The notes under the pieces: model-generated | What the model saw: the letters and a program-made list of their open reading frames with translations, nothing else | Told to the model about the DNA's origin: nothing | Database searches by the model: none | Made by a program: the position numbers and the translations under genes | Shown here: positions 40,574 through 49,198 of the stretch, one piece after another | How positions within the stretch are numbered: position 1 is the first letter of the stretch | Layout: each line of letters begins with the position of its first letter | Assembly (NCBI RefSeq): GCF_051195255.1 | Contig: NZ_JBNJLK010000009.1 | Location: 62,001 to 126,000, forward strand | Source of the DNA: Falsirhodobacter sp051195255 | GTDB lineage: Bacteria; Pseudomonadota; Alphaproteobacteria; Rhodobacterales; Rhodobacteraceae | Reading direction: 5' to 3' | Length of the DNA: 64,000 nt

Positions 40574-41485
40574 TTATTCTCCGCGGCCGGAAAGCCAGTC
40601 GCGGTGAAGCCGGTCCATGTTCGCGACAAGCCAGTCGTCAAAGCCGTTCGCCTTGTCGCGCGCGATGTTCAATGTGGTCGTCCGCGCACCACGCGTGACT
40701 TCGCCCAGCGGCGTGCCATCCGCGCCGGTCAGCACGGGGCGTTCGGCGGGTTTTGGCGGGGCGCTGACATGGGTCAGGACCGCCTCGAACCGCGCATCGG
40801 ACGCGTCGCCCTTGGCCGCCCCCACCAGGGACGGGACGTCCATGTCCTTGATGCGCGTGGCCAGCGTCAGCCACCGGTCGCGGCCGATACCGGGGGCCGC
40901 GCCGATGGCCGTCAGAAGGGCAGGGGGGATGGCGTCCGCGATGGACAACATGCGCGAAATCAACGTCTTGTCGATCTGGAGGGCGTCGCAGATCACCTTG
41001 CGGTCGAAGCCGCTGTCGCGCATGTGGCGGGCGAAGTTCGCCTTCTCGATGAAGGACAGGTCCTTGCGCGCGGTGTTTTCCTGCCCCTGCGCCACGATCA
41101 GGTCGCGGTCGTTCAGCTCCCGCACCATGGCCTTCACGGGCTGGTTCAGCAGCTTCATCGCGGCCACGCGGCGGCGGCCATAGACGATCTCGTACCGCCC
41201 CTCGGTGTTGGGGGAATGGCGCAGAAGGACAGGGACCTGCTGGCCATATTCGCGCATGGATTCGGCCAGAAGCGCGATGCCGTCCGGATCTTCATCCAGA
41301 CGGTCGCGCAGGCCGGCATGGTCTATCATATCGACGGGAACCTCGATAACGGAACGGTTCCGCAGGTCCGCGATCGATTGGCTGACCGCCCCGATGGCGC
41401 CCTTCGTCACCCGCGGCTGCGCCGACAGGGCAGGGGGATTGGCCGAGGGGGTCAGGAGGCCCTTCAGAAGATCCTTGCGCGCCAT
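40574..41485 (-). CDS. repB: Plasmid partition protein RepB (ParB family)
   Basis: Centromere-binding partition protein of 303 residues. The ParB/Srx-like domain runs from IEVPVDMIDHAGLRDRLDEDPDGIALLAESMREYGQQVPVLLR to GRYEIVYGRRRVAAMKLLN, and includes the GRRR box used for CTP-dependent sliding in ParB proteins. The central helix-turn-helix region is GFDRKVICDALQIDKTLISRMLSIADAIP. The ATG at 41485 shares its A with the TGA stop of repA (TGATG); GTG 41488 is an alternative. It should bind the two parS palindromes flanking repC. Confidence 0.9.
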   Translation of the reverse strand: MARKDLLKGLLTPSANPPALSAQPRVTKGAIGAVSQSIADLRNRSVIEVPVDMIDHAGLRDRLDEDPDGIALLAESMREYGQQVPVLLRHSPNTEGRYEIVYGRRRVAAMKLLNQPVKAMVRELNDRDLIVAQGQENTARKDLSFIEKANFARHMRDSGFDRKVICDALQIDKTLISRMLSIADAIPPALLTAIGAAPGIGRDRWLTLATRIKDMDVPSLVGAAKGDASDARFEAVLTHVSAPPKPAERPVLTGADGTPLGEVTRGARTTTLNIARDKANGFDDWLVANMDRLHRDWLSGRGE

Positions 41486-42672
41486 CACGTCACCCCTTTC
41501 CGGCCCCAGGCCTGCTGGATCAGCGCCTCGATCTCGCCGTTGACGGCGTTCAGGCTTTCCATCGCGCGTTCGTAGGTGGACCGGGTGAACTGCCCCCGTT
41601 CCACCTCGTAGAGGGTCTGCTTGGTGATGCCCGCGTCCGAGATGGCGGTCGATTTCAGCACCGGATGGTTCAGCACATGCTCGCCGAACATCGACCGCAT
41701 GAAGGACACCATCTGGTTCTGCGGCCCGTCGCCGGGCTCGTACCGCGTCACGACATAGCGCAGCCAGTCATAGCTCATGTTGCCACCCGCCTCGGCCACG
41801 ACGCCAAGGAGGTTGGAGGTCATCAGTAGGAACTGGCACATCGACATGACGTCCAGCATCTGCGGGTGCACGGTGACGAGAACCGCCGTGGCGGCCGAAA
41901 GCGCGGACATGGTCAGGTACCCCAACTGCGGCGGGCAGTCGATCACGACCACGTCGTAATCGTCCTGCACCTCGGCCAGCTTGTCGCCCACGCGGGTAAA
42001 GAAGAACTGAGCCGACCGTTCGGCCAGCGCGCGCGGGGTTTCGTGCTCGAACTCCATCAGGTCGAGGTTGCCGGGGATGATGTCCAGCCCGGGGAAGTAG
42101 CTTTTGCGAATCACGTCGCGCAGGGGCAGGGGATCTTCGTATCGGATCGCATCATACAGCGTGCCGCCATCGATCAGGTCGAATTCGGGCTGGAACCCGT
42201 GCAAGGCCGAAAAGCTGGCCTGCGGATCCAGATCCACCGCCAGCACCCGGTATCCGTCCAGCGCCAGCTTCTGCGCCAGATGGGCGGCCGTCGTGGTCTT
42301 GCCCGATCCGCCCTTGAAGTTGATGACGGTGATGACCTGAAGATGGTCGTCCTTGCGGCGCCCGGGAATGTAGGTTCCGGGTGTTTTCGTCCCCTTTTCA
42401 AGGAGTTGGCGAAGATCCTGCACGTCCGTCAGGCTGTAATAGCGCCGCCCGCCCGCCCGCGTTTCGGGGCTGGGACCGCGCCCGTCCAGATGCAGCTTGC
42501 GCAGATAGGCGTCCTTGACGCCCAGAAGGTCCGCCACTTCGCCGCTGGTGAACTTGCGCAATTCCTTGCTGGCATCCGGGGGGAAAAGCTGTTCACGATG
42601 CGCCTGAAGCCGTTCGGACAGCCGCTGGGCGTGTTCGCCCACCAGAACGTCGATTCGTTCCTGACGCTTCAT
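41485..42672 (-). CDS. repA: Plasmid partition ATPase RepA (ParA family)
   Basis: Partition motor and autorepressor, 395 residues. The N-terminal DNA-binding part has a MerR-like helix-turn-helix, FTSGEVADLLGVKDAYLRKLHLDGRGP. The ParA ATPase domain has deviant Walker A FKGGSGKTTTAAHLAQ, Walker A' DLDPQASFSALHG and Walker B VVVIDCPPQLGYLTMSAL. ATG 42672 was chosen (AAGGGG upstream, start MKRQERIDVLVGEHA as in RepA proteins); an in-frame extension of 67 codons to 42873 lies in the promoter region. First gene of the repABC operon. Confidence 0.92.
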   Translation of the reverse strand: MKRQERIDVLVGEHAQRLSERLQAHREQLFPPDASKELRKFTSGEVADLLGVKDAYLRKLHLDGRGPSPETRAGGRRYYSLTDVQDLRQLLEKGTKTPGTYIPGRRKDDHLQVITVINFKGGSGKTTTAAHLAQKLALDGYRVLAVDLDPQASFSALHGFQPEFDLIDGGTLYDAIRYEDPLPLRDVIRKSYFPGLDIIPGNLDLMEFEHETPRALAERSAQFFFTRVGDKLAEVQDDYDVVVIDCPPQLGYLTMSALSAATAVLVTVHPQMLDVMSMCQFLLMTSNLLGVVAEAGGNMSYDWLRYVVTRYEPGDGPQNQMVSFMRSMFGEHVLNHPVLKSTAISDAGITKQTLYEVERGQFTRSTYERAMESLNAVNGEIEALIQQAWGRKGVT

Positions 42673-42686
42673 CTTCGCCCCTTGTG

Positions 42687-42710
42687 GTTCAGCGTGTGTT
42701 ACGCTTGAAC
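42687..42710. promoter_or_regulatory. Inverted repeat upstream of repA
   Basis: GTTCAGCG and CGCTTGAAC form an 8-bp inverted repeat (one bulged base) around TGTGTTA, 15 bp upstream of the repA start. RepA proteins repress their own promoter at palindromes in this position. The remainder of the 252-bp gap up to the divergent ATPase gene shows no clear feature apart from GGTTGA/TCAACC elements near 42863-42896. Confidence 0.4.
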
Positions 42711-42924
42711 TCGTGATATCTGCTTCTTGCCGTAAGTGAATGAGGGAGAATCCGGATTCGGGCAAGGGGTTTTTCAAGTTCGGCCGCGCAAAACCGGCCA
42801 GAAGGCCGCCGCCCCTGCACGGCTTGCGAACGGACACGGTCACGCTTTCAAATCTGCGAAGGTTGACTTTCAATCAGCCGAACGTCAGATTTCAACCGGC
42901 CGACGCCTGTCAAAGGATTCTTCG

Positions 42925-44151
42925 ATGTTTCAACGTCACGCCGCCGCCCGCATCGCCGAGGCGCTGGAGGACACGCGGGTCGTTCTGATCTCCGGCCCCC
43001 GCCAGTCGGGCAAGACGACGCTGGCCGAGGGGCTGGCGGCCAAGGGGCGGGCCTTCTTCACGCTGGACGATCCCACCACGCTGGAGGCCGCACGCACCGA
43101 TCCCGTGGGCTTCCTGCGCGGCCTTGACCGCGTGGTCATCGACGAGGTGCAGCGCGCCCCCGGCCTTCTTCTGGCCATCAAGACCGAGGTGGACCGCGAC
43201 CGCCGTCCCGGACGCTTCCTGCTGACCGGCTCCGCCAACCTGATGACCCTGCCGAAGGTCGCCGATTCACTGGCGGGGAGGATGGAGACGGTGCCCCTTC
43301 TTCCTCTCTCGCGCGGAGAGATCCTGGGCCGCAAGTCCAGCTTCCTCGACAAGCTGCTGACCGGCCGTCCGGCCACGGTGGGCGACCTGATCCTGGGGCA
43401 GGACCTGGTGGAGATGGTGCTTTGCGGCGGCTATCCCGAGGCCGTGGCGCGGACGCGCTGGAGCCGGCGGCAGGACTGGTACCTGAACTATGTCGACGCC
43501 CTCGTGCAGCGCGACGTCCGCGACATCGCCGAGATCGAGAAGCTGGGCCTTCTGCCGCGCCTTCTGCGGATGATGGGGGAACATTCGGGGCAGCTCGTCA
43601 ACGCCTCGGCGCTTGGCGCGCAAGTGGACCTGAACCACGTCACCACCCTGAAATACATGCGCCTGTTCGAAAGCCTGTTTCTCGTGGACACGCTGCCGCC
43701 CTGGTTCAACAACCGCATCAAGCGGCTGGTGAAATCGCCGAAGCTGCATTTTCTGGACGCGGGCCTTCTGGCGGCCCTGCGGGATCTCTCGCCCGAGCGC
43801 GTGCGGCAGGACCGGCCCGCCTTCGGCGCGGTGCTGGAAACCTTCGTCTTTTCCGAACTCCGCAAGATCGCGACGTGGAGCGACGAGCGCCCCACCTTCG
43901 GCCATTTCCGCGACAAGGACCAGACCGAGGTCGACATCGTGCTGGAAACCCGCCGCGGCACCGTGGCGGGGGTGGAGATCAAGGCCTCCGCCACCGTGCG
44001 GGCGGAGGATTTCAAGGGGCTGCGCAAGCTCGCCACCGCGCTGGAGGATCGCTTCGTCCAAGGCGTGGTGCTGTATGACGGCGACCGCGTGGTGCCTTTC
44101 GGCGAAAAGCTGTTCGCGGTGCCGCTGTCCAGCCTCTGGTCCGACGGATAG
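42925..44151 (+). CDS. AAA+ ATPase with DUF4143 domain
   Basis: A 408-residue protein of the COG1373 type. The ATPase domain has Walker A SGPRQSGKTTL (residues 23-33), Walker B RVVIDEVQRAPGLL and sensor LLTGSANLMTLPKVADSLAGRM. The C-terminal DUF4143 nuclease-like domain includes RRQDWYLNYVDALVQRDVRDIAEIE, and an acidic end with FGHFRDKDQTEVDIVLE...VEIKASA, matching the D-x(n)-ExK pattern of PD-(D/E)XK nucleases. ATG 42925 has AAAGGA upstream. It is divergent from repA and ends 3 bp from the convergent alcohol dehydrogenase. The role of the family is unknown. Confidence 0.83.
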   Translation: MFQRHAAARIAEALEDTRVVLISGPRQSGKTTLAEGLAAKGRAFFTLDDPTTLEAARTDPVGFLRGLDRVVIDEVQRAPGLLLAIKTEVDRDRRPGRFLLTGSANLMTLPKVADSLAGRMETVPLLPLSRGEILGRKSSFLDKLLTGRPATVGDLILGQDLVEMVLCGGYPEAVARTRWSRRQDWYLNYVDALVQRDVRDIAEIEKLGLLPRLLRMMGEHSGQLVNASALGAQVDLNHVTTLKYMRLFESLFLVDTLPPWFNNRIKRLVKSPKLHFLDAGLLAALRDLSPERVRQDRPAFGAVLETFVFSELRKIATWSDERPTFGHFRDKDQTEVDIVLETRRGTVAGVEIKASATVRAEDFKGLRKLATALEDRFVQGVVLYDGDRVVPFGEKLFAVPLSSLWSDG

Positions 44152-44154
44152 GGA

Positions 44155-45249
44155 TCAGAAGGCGGCGCGATAGATGGCCAGCACGTCCTCCACGCTCATG
44201 TCCCGGGGGTTGTTGTTCATCAGCCGGCGGATGGCATGGGCGTCGGCGGCGAAACGGGGAAGCTGATCTTCCGTCGCGCCATGGGCCGACAGGCGCATCT
44301 CCACCCCCAGGTCCGCGCAGAAGCGGTGGGCGGCTTCGGCCAGATCGCCCGTCAGACCAAGCGCACGCGCCACTTCGGCCGTCTTGTCGGGCACCGACTC
44401 CTCGTTGAAGGCCAGCACATGCGGGAAGATGATCGCGTTGGCCAAGCCATGCGGCAGGTGCAGCAGCGTGCCCAGCGGATAGGCCAGCGCATGCCCCGCC
44501 GCCGTGTTGACCGGTCCAAGGCAGATCCCGCCATAGAAGGAGGCGAGCATCATCCCCTCCCGCGCCTCGGTGTCCGTGCCGTCCTGCACCGCGCGTTTAA
44601 GGAAGCGGCCCACAAGGCCGATCCCCATGCGGGCGAAGCCGTCGATCACGGGGTGGGCGTTGATGTTGGTGAAGGCCTCCACGCAATGGGCCATGGCGTC
44701 GATGCCGGTGGCGGCCGTGACGGCGGGCGGCACGCTGAAGGTCAGGACCGGATCAAGCACGGCCAGATCCGCGATCAGATGCGGGCTTTCCACGGCGATC
44801 TTGGCGCCCGCGCCCGGATCGGTGATCAGCGCGCGGATGCCGGCTTCGGACCCCGTGCCGGCGGTGGTGGCGACCTGCACCAGCGCGGTGCGCCGGCCCG
44901 CCACCTTGTTCGGACCGGCCACATCGGCCAGCGTCTGTTCGCCGTCCCACAGCGCGGCCACCAGCTTCGCCACGTCCATGGCCGACCCGCCGCCAAGGCC
45001 CACGACCAGATCGGGACGCGCGGCACGGGCCGCCGTCAGCGCCGCCTCAAGGCAGGCGATGTCCGGTTCCCCCGGCAGGTCGTCGAAGATCGTGATCTGC
45101 CCTGTCAGGCCCAGCTTGTCGGCGAAGGCGGCCGTGTGCGGCGTGGCCAGCACGAAGGCGCGTTGGGCCGCAAAGACCTCCCCCACGCGGGCCGAGGCGC
45201 CGGCCCCGATCTCCAGTCGCTTGGGCAGGTGGATGGTGATGTTCCTCAT
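44155..45249 (-). CDS. Iron-containing alcohol dehydrogenase family protein
   Basis: A 364-residue group III dehydrogenase. The NAD-binding motif GLGGGSAMDVAKLVAALWDG is at about 90-110. Metal ligands are expected in DLAVLDPVLT...GIDAMAHCVEAFT and HALAYPLGTLLHLPHGLANAI (one Asp and three His). The GTGSEAGIRALI loop is typical. It resembles maleylacetate reductase and hydroxyacid-oxoacid transhydrogenase members more than ethanol dehydrogenase. The ATG overlaps the pdxA stop by ATGA. In this operon it may oxidise a sugar-acid alcohol or reduce an aldehyde released by the aldolase; this is inference. Confidence 0.83.
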   Translation of the reverse strand: MRNITIHLPKRLEIGAGASARVGEVFAAQRAFVLATPHTAAFADKLGLTGQITIFDDLPGEPDIACLEAALTAARAARPDLVVGLGGGSAMDVAKLVAALWDGEQTLADVAGPNKVAGRRTALVQVATTAGTGSEAGIRALITDPGAGAKIAVESPHLIADLAVLDPVLTFSVPPAVTAATGIDAMAHCVEAFTNINAHPVIDGFARMGIGLVGRFLKRAVQDGTDTEAREGMMLASFYGGICLGPVNTAAGHALAYPLGTLLHLPHGLANAIIFPHVLAFNEESVPDKTAEVARALGLTGDLAEAAHRFCADLGVEMRLSAHGATEDQLPRFAADAHAIRRLMNNNPRDMSVEDVLAIYRAAF

Positions 45250-46196
45250 GCTGCTTTCCCCGCGACCAGCTTGCGCGCATAGGCGATGGCCTCGATCATG
45301 TTGCCGTGGTTCGCGATGCCCTTGCCCGCGATGTCGAAGGCCGTCCCGTGATCGACCGAGGTGCGGTCGATCGGCAGCTCGACCGAGACGTTGACCGCCG
45401 TGTCGAAGGCCACCAGCTTGATCGGGATGTGCCCCTGGTCGTGATACTGCGCGACCACCAGGTCGAAGGCGCCGGAAAAGGCGCGGTGGAACACCGTGTC
45501 GGCCGAAATAGGGCCCGACGCGTCGATTCCTTCGGCGCGCGCGGCGGCGACGGCGGGGGCGATCTGGTCCACATCCTCGGTCCCGAACAACCCGTTTTCG
45601 CCGCAATGGGGGTTGATGCCCGCCACCGCGATGCGCGGGGCCGCGATGCCGATGCGCTTCAGGTGGGCGTTGCCGGCGCGGATCGTGGCCAGCACGCGTT
45701 CCGTCGTCGCCCGCCGGATCGCCTCGGACAAGGAGACATGGGTGGAGACGTGGATCACCTTCAGCTTTTCCGAAGCCAACAGCATGTAGGCCGCGGCCGA
45801 TCCGGTCAGCGACCGCAGCATTCCCGTGTGGCCGTCATAGTGGTGACCGGCGGCGTTCAGCGCTTCCTTGTTGATGGGGGCGGTGACGATGCAGCCGATC
45901 TTGCCCGCCTGCGCGTCCCGCACCGCCTGTTCGATGAAGCGGAAGGCCGCGTCCCCCGCCACGGGCGACAGCTGGCCCCAGGGCAGGGGGGCGCCTTCGA
46001 TGGGCAGGTCCACGACATGCCCCTCAAGTTCCACATCGCAGCCGACGGCGACCTTGGCCGCTTCCAGCGTGGCGCGGTTGCCATAGATCAGGGTGCGGGC
46101 GCGGTCGGCGGGCGACATCCCGGCCAATGCCTTCACGCTGATTTCGGGGCCGACGCCCGCGGGGTCGCCCATGGTGATGCCGATGGTGTCGCTCAT
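45246..46196 (-). CDS. PdxA-family 4-phospho-hydroxyacid dehydrogenase
   Basis: A 316-residue NAD-dependent metal enzyme. PdxA motifs are ITMGDPAGVGPEI at the start, ITAPINKEALNAAGHHYDGHTGML (metal His), AGINPHCGENGLFGTEDVD, AQYHDQGHIPIKL and SVDHGTAFDIAGKG. True PdxA makes vitamin B6, but this copy sits in a catabolic cluster together with a DUF1537 kinase. That is the pairing known for PdxA2 enzymes, which oxidise and decarboxylate 4-phospho-D-threonate or -erythronate to dihydroxyacetone phosphate. The catabolic assignment is therefore preferred. It overlaps both neighbours by 4 bp. Confidence 0.85.
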   Translation of the reverse strand: MSDTIGITMGDPAGVGPEISVKALAGMSPADRARTLIYGNRATLEAAKVAVGCDVELEGHVVDLPIEGAPLPWGQLSPVAGDAAFRFIEQAVRDAQAGKIGCIVTAPINKEALNAAGHHYDGHTGMLRSLTGSAAAYMLLASEKLKVIHVSTHVSLSEAIRRATTERVLATIRAGNAHLKRIGIAAPRIAVAGINPHCGENGLFGTEDVDQIAPAVAAARAEGIDASGPISADTVFHRAFSGAFDLVVAQYHDQGHIPIKLVAFDTAVNVSVELPIDRTSVDHGTAFDIAGKGIANHGNMIEAIAYARKLVAGKAA

Positions 46197-47371
46197 GCAA
46201 GCCTCGTCGCGTTGGCCGCCCAGCCCGGCGACAGCCGGACGTATCTGATGGCGCGGCGGTGGTAGGTGTAGGTGATGTGCAGCGTCCCGTCCGGGCCCTC
46301 CAGAAGCCAGGGATAGGACATTTCCTTGTTCCGCCCGTCGGTGGAATCGTTCGACGTGCAGGTGCCGGGGCCGTCTTCCACGATCAGGCGGTCGGGGAAG
46401 GTGCGCCCGCCATCCGACGACAGGCACACCGCCACCGGCGCGCGCGGCACGCCCCAGACGGGCACGCATCCCCCCGTGGGGTCGGCGTCGGGGCGGTCGT
46501 CCTCCTCCCCCAGCTCGTCATAAAGCGAGGCGCGCCGGTCGGTGCTGGTCGCGGCCGAGGACAGGTTGCAGATCAGCGCGATGCGCCCGTCCGCGATCCG
46601 TGTGGCCGCGATGGAGGAGTTGTTGTTCGGCAGATCCGTCGCCTCGGGTGCCGACCAGTGGCGGCCGTCCCTGCTGTCGCTGCGGAAGACGTGGTCGGCC
46701 TGACGGCGGCGGAAGAAGGCGGACATGGCGCCGTCCATGGGCACCGGGCTCATGTGGACGGAACCGATGGAGCCTTCCACCGCCTCCAGCTGCCATGTCT
46801 GGCCCTGGTCGAGGGAGATGCCCATGGCGGCGTCGTCATGGCTGCCGTTCCACTTCTGACCGGGGCGGGACGCGCAGCGAAAGATCGGCAACAGCCAGCC
46901 GCCATCGTCGCGCACGACCACGTTGCCGCGCACGAAGCAGCCGCGCGGCAGGTCCAGATAGCGCCCTTCACCGACAGTCACGCCGTCCGCATCGCGCGTC
47001 AGGTGCGCCATGCGGATGCGGCATTCGTCCTGGTTGCCCGAGGGCTGGGAGGTGTGGAACAGCCACATCCGCCCGTCCGGCGCGTGGAACACGACGGGGT
47101 TCTGTTCGGAATGGTCAGGATCATGGCTCAGCACCCGGACCGAGCCCCATTGATCCGCGCCCGCCGGCAGAAGGCTGCCATGGATGGAGATGTCGGATTT
47201 CCCTTCCAGCGTGCCGCCGAACCACACGCACAGCAGCGCGCCATCCGGCATCAGCGACAGGAATGAGGCGTGGTTCTGGATCATGGGCGAGGGCAGGAAC
47301 CCTTCCGCCCGCTCCGGCGACACAGGCGTCACGCGCCCCGTCATCGCCTGGGCGATCTGCTCCGGCGTCAT
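46193..47371 (-). CDS. BNR/Asp-box sialidase-fold protein
   Basis: A 392-residue six-bladed propeller protein of the BNR_2 group. Asp-box motifs are visible as SLDQGQTWQ, SRDGRHWSAP and SSDGGRTFP. Other conserved parts are SFLSLMPDGALLCVWFGGTLEGKSDISIHGS and EMSYPWLLEGPDGTLHITYTYHRRAIRYVRL. ATG 47371 follows GGAGGAGGA. There is no signal peptide, so it should act in the cytoplasm on an imported compound. Family members include sialidases, rhamnosidases and lyase-like enzymes on uronate-containing saccharides; the co-encoded sugar-acid enzymes suit an unsaturated or acidic glycoside. First gene of the leftward operon. Confidence 0.8.
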   Translation of the reverse strand: MTPEQIAQAMTGRVTPVSPERAEGFLPSPMIQNHASFLSLMPDGALLCVWFGGTLEGKSDISIHGSLLPAGADQWGSVRVLSHDPDHSEQNPVVFHAPDGRMWLFHTSQPSGNQDECRIRMAHLTRDADGVTVGEGRYLDLPRGCFVRGNVVVRDDGGWLLPIFRCASRPGQKWNGSHDDAAMGISLDQGQTWQLEAVEGSIGSVHMSPVPMDGAMSAFFRRRQADHVFRSDSRDGRHWSAPEATDLPNNNSSIAATRIADGRIALICNLSSAATSTDRRASLYDELGEEDDRPDADPTGGCVPVWGVPRAPVAVCLSSDGGRTFPDRLIVEDGPGTCTSNDSTDGRNKEMSYPWLLEGPDGTLHITYTYHRRAIRYVRLSPGWAANATRLA

Positions 47372-47413
47372 CGAATCCTCCTCCTCCATCCTTGCCCCGA
47401 CAGTCAACGCGTA

Positions 47414-47425
47414 ACAACAGGTTGT
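47414..47425. promoter_or_regulatory. Candidate operator ACAACAGGTTGT
   Basis: A 12-bp palindrome 43 bp upstream of the BNR gene start. A related element ACAACTTTGT (47546-47555) lies on the other side of the same gap. Together they are candidates for binding by the GntR/FCD regulator encoded at 51116-51829. Confidence 0.35.
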
Positions 47426-47542
47426 CAAGTTGAAGCGTAGTTTCTTCTTGGCGTGGCAGCCTTCATGCGTTTCCAGAAGTGATGAAATAAAGGGTTATAT
47501 ACCTTCGTTTTCCGGACATCTCCGCATTTACACAAACCGACA

Positions 47543-47571
47543 TTGACAACTTTGTACCCCCGGCGCATGTT
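47543..47571 (+). promoter_or_regulatory. Possible promoter of the rightward sugar-acid operon
   Basis: TTGACA (47543-47548), 17-bp spacer, weak -10 CATGTT (47566-47571). The palindromic ACAACTTTGT overlaps the -35 and spacer. This gap (47372-47643) holds no gene. Confidence 0.35.
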
Positions 47572-47643
47572 CTTTCCGCAGATGGGGAGGGTCCGGAGGA
47601 GGAGCTTCATGCCCGCGTCCCGCATCGCCTTGGGAGGTTTGTG

Positions 47644-49143
47644 ATGAAGACTACGCTTGCGCTTGGCGCGCTGATGCTCGCCGCCGGACTGGCGCCCGTG
47701 CACGCCGCCGACACCGACATCAGGATCGTTCTCAGCGAGGAACTGGACCTGATGGAGCCGTGCATGGCCACGCGGTCCAACATCGGCCGCGTGATCCTGC
47801 AGAACATCAACGAAACGCTGACGGAATACGACACGCGCGGCGGCCAGGGCGTCATCCCCCGCCTTGCGACCAGCTGGGAACAGAAGGACGATGGCGGCTG
47901 GCGTTTCCACCTGCGCGACGGGGTGACCTTCTCGGACGGGTCGACCTTCGACGCGGCGGACGTGAAGCATTCCTTCGACCGCGCGATGAGCGACCAGATC
48001 AGCTGCGAAACGCCGCGCTATTTCGGCGGCATGACGGTGGAGGCGACGGTGGTCGACGACAAGACCGTCGATTTCAGCGCCGATCCCGTGCAGCCGATCC
48101 TGCCGCTGCTGCTGTCGCTGGTCACGATCGTCCCGTCCGAAACCCCGATCGAATTCACGCGCCAGCCCGTCGGCACCGGCCCTTACGAGCTGACCGACTG
48201 GTCCCCCGGCCAGCAGATCGTTCTGACCCGCCGCGACGGCTATTGGGGCGAACAGCCCAAGGTCACCTCGGCCACCTACCTGTTCCGGACCGACCCGTCC
48301 GTCCGCGCCGCCATGGTCGCGGCGGGGGAGGCGGACCTCGCCCCCTCCATCGCAGATCTGGACGCCACGAACGAGGCGACGGATTTCAGCTACCTCAATT
48401 CTGAGACCGTCTACATCCGGCTGGATCACACGGTGGCCCCGGTCAACGACCTGCGGGTGCGCAAGGCGCTGAAGATGGCCATCGACCGCGAAGCGTTCAT
48501 CGGCACCGTCATGGCCGACGGCACGCTGCTGGCCACCGCGCTGGTGCCGCCGACGACGGCGGGCTGGAACCCGGACGTGGAACCCACCGCCTATGATCCC
48601 GAAGGCGCGAAAGCCCTGCTGGAGGAAGCCCGCGCCGATGGCGTGCCGGTGGACACGCCCATCAAGCTGATCGCGCGCACCGGCAACTTCCCCGCCGTGA
48701 CCGAGGTGGGCGAGGCCATCCAGCAGATGCTGACCGATGCCGGCTTCAACATCGAGCTGCAGTTCCTGGAAGTGGCGGAGCACGAGCAGTATTACTCCCG
48801 CCCGTTCCCGACCAGCGCCGGCCCCTACATGCTGATGGCGATGCATGACAACGACAAGGGCGACCCGGTCTTCACCATGTTCTTCAAGTATGACAGCGAA
48901 GGCCGCCAGTCCGGCACCCACGATCCGAAGGCCGACGAGTTGATCGCCGCCGCCTCCGCCGCCACGGGGGAGGAGCGGGCGAAGCTCTGGTCCGAACTGA
49001 TGGCCTATCTGTACACCGACATCGCCGCCGACATCCCGCTGTTCCACACGGTCGGGTTCACACGGGTTGGCGAAAACCTTGACTTCAAGCCCACGATCGC
49101 CACGAACTCGCAACTGCAACTGTCGCAGATCGGGTTCAAGTGA
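47644..49143 (+). CDS. Orphan family-5 substrate-binding protein
   Basis: A 499-residue DppA/OppA-like periplasmic receptor. Signal peptide MKTTLALGALMLAAGLAPVHA, then RLATSWEQKDDGGWRFHLRDGVTFSDGSTFDAADVKHSFDRAM, PVGTGPYELTDWSPGQQIVL and VRKALKMAIDREAFIGTVM. ATG 47644 follows GGGAGG. Unlike the complete transporter at 4673-11050, no permease or ATPase gene is near, so it must borrow components or its partners lie elsewhere. The family includes receptors for oligosaccharides and sugar acids, which would suit this island. It is followed by a stem-loop and the lyase gene. Confidence 0.86.
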   Translation: MKTTLALGALMLAAGLAPVHAADTDIRIVLSEELDLMEPCMATRSNIGRVILQNINETLTEYDTRGGQGVIPRLATSWEQKDDGGWRFHLRDGVTFSDGSTFDAADVKHSFDRAMSDQISCETPRYFGGMTVEATVVDDKTVDFSADPVQPILPLLLSLVTIVPSETPIEFTRQPVGTGPYELTDWSPGQQIVLTRRDGYWGEQPKVTSATYLFRTDPSVRAAMVAAGEADLAPSIADLDATNEATDFSYLNSETVYIRLDHTVAPVNDLRVRKALKMAIDREAFIGTVMADGTLLATALVPPTTAGWNPDVEPTAYDPEGAKALLEEARADGVPVDTPIKLIARTGNFPAVTEVGEAIQQMLTDAGFNIELQFLEVAEHEQYYSRPFPTSAGPYMLMAMHDNDKGDPVFTMFFKYDSEGRQSGTHDPKADELIAAASAATGEERAKLWSELMAYLYTDIAADIPLFHTVGFTRVGENLDFKPTIATNSQLQLSQIGFK

Positions 49144-49153
49144 TCCACCAGAT

Positions 49154-49176
49154 CCCGGGCGACCTCCACGCCCGGG
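49154..49176 (+). other. Stem-loop after the orphan binding-protein gene
   Basis: CCCGGGC (49154-49160) and GCCCGGG (49170-49176), 7-bp stem, 9-nt loop, no T-tract. It sits between the receptor and enzyme genes and probably favours receptor mRNA. Confidence 0.45.
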
Positions 49177-49198
49177 ACCCATTCCCCAAGGACATAAG

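Noticed and set aside
42736..42924. N-terminal extension of the DUF4143 ATPase from an ATG at 42736
   Set aside because: The ribosome site AAAGGA and the domain start point to ATG 42925; the extension covers the repA promoter region.
45246..46196. Vitamin B6 biosynthetic PdxA
   Set aside because: Context (DUF1537 kinase, sugar-acid enzymes, FCD regulator) fits the catabolic PdxA2 group better; no other B6 gene is nearby.
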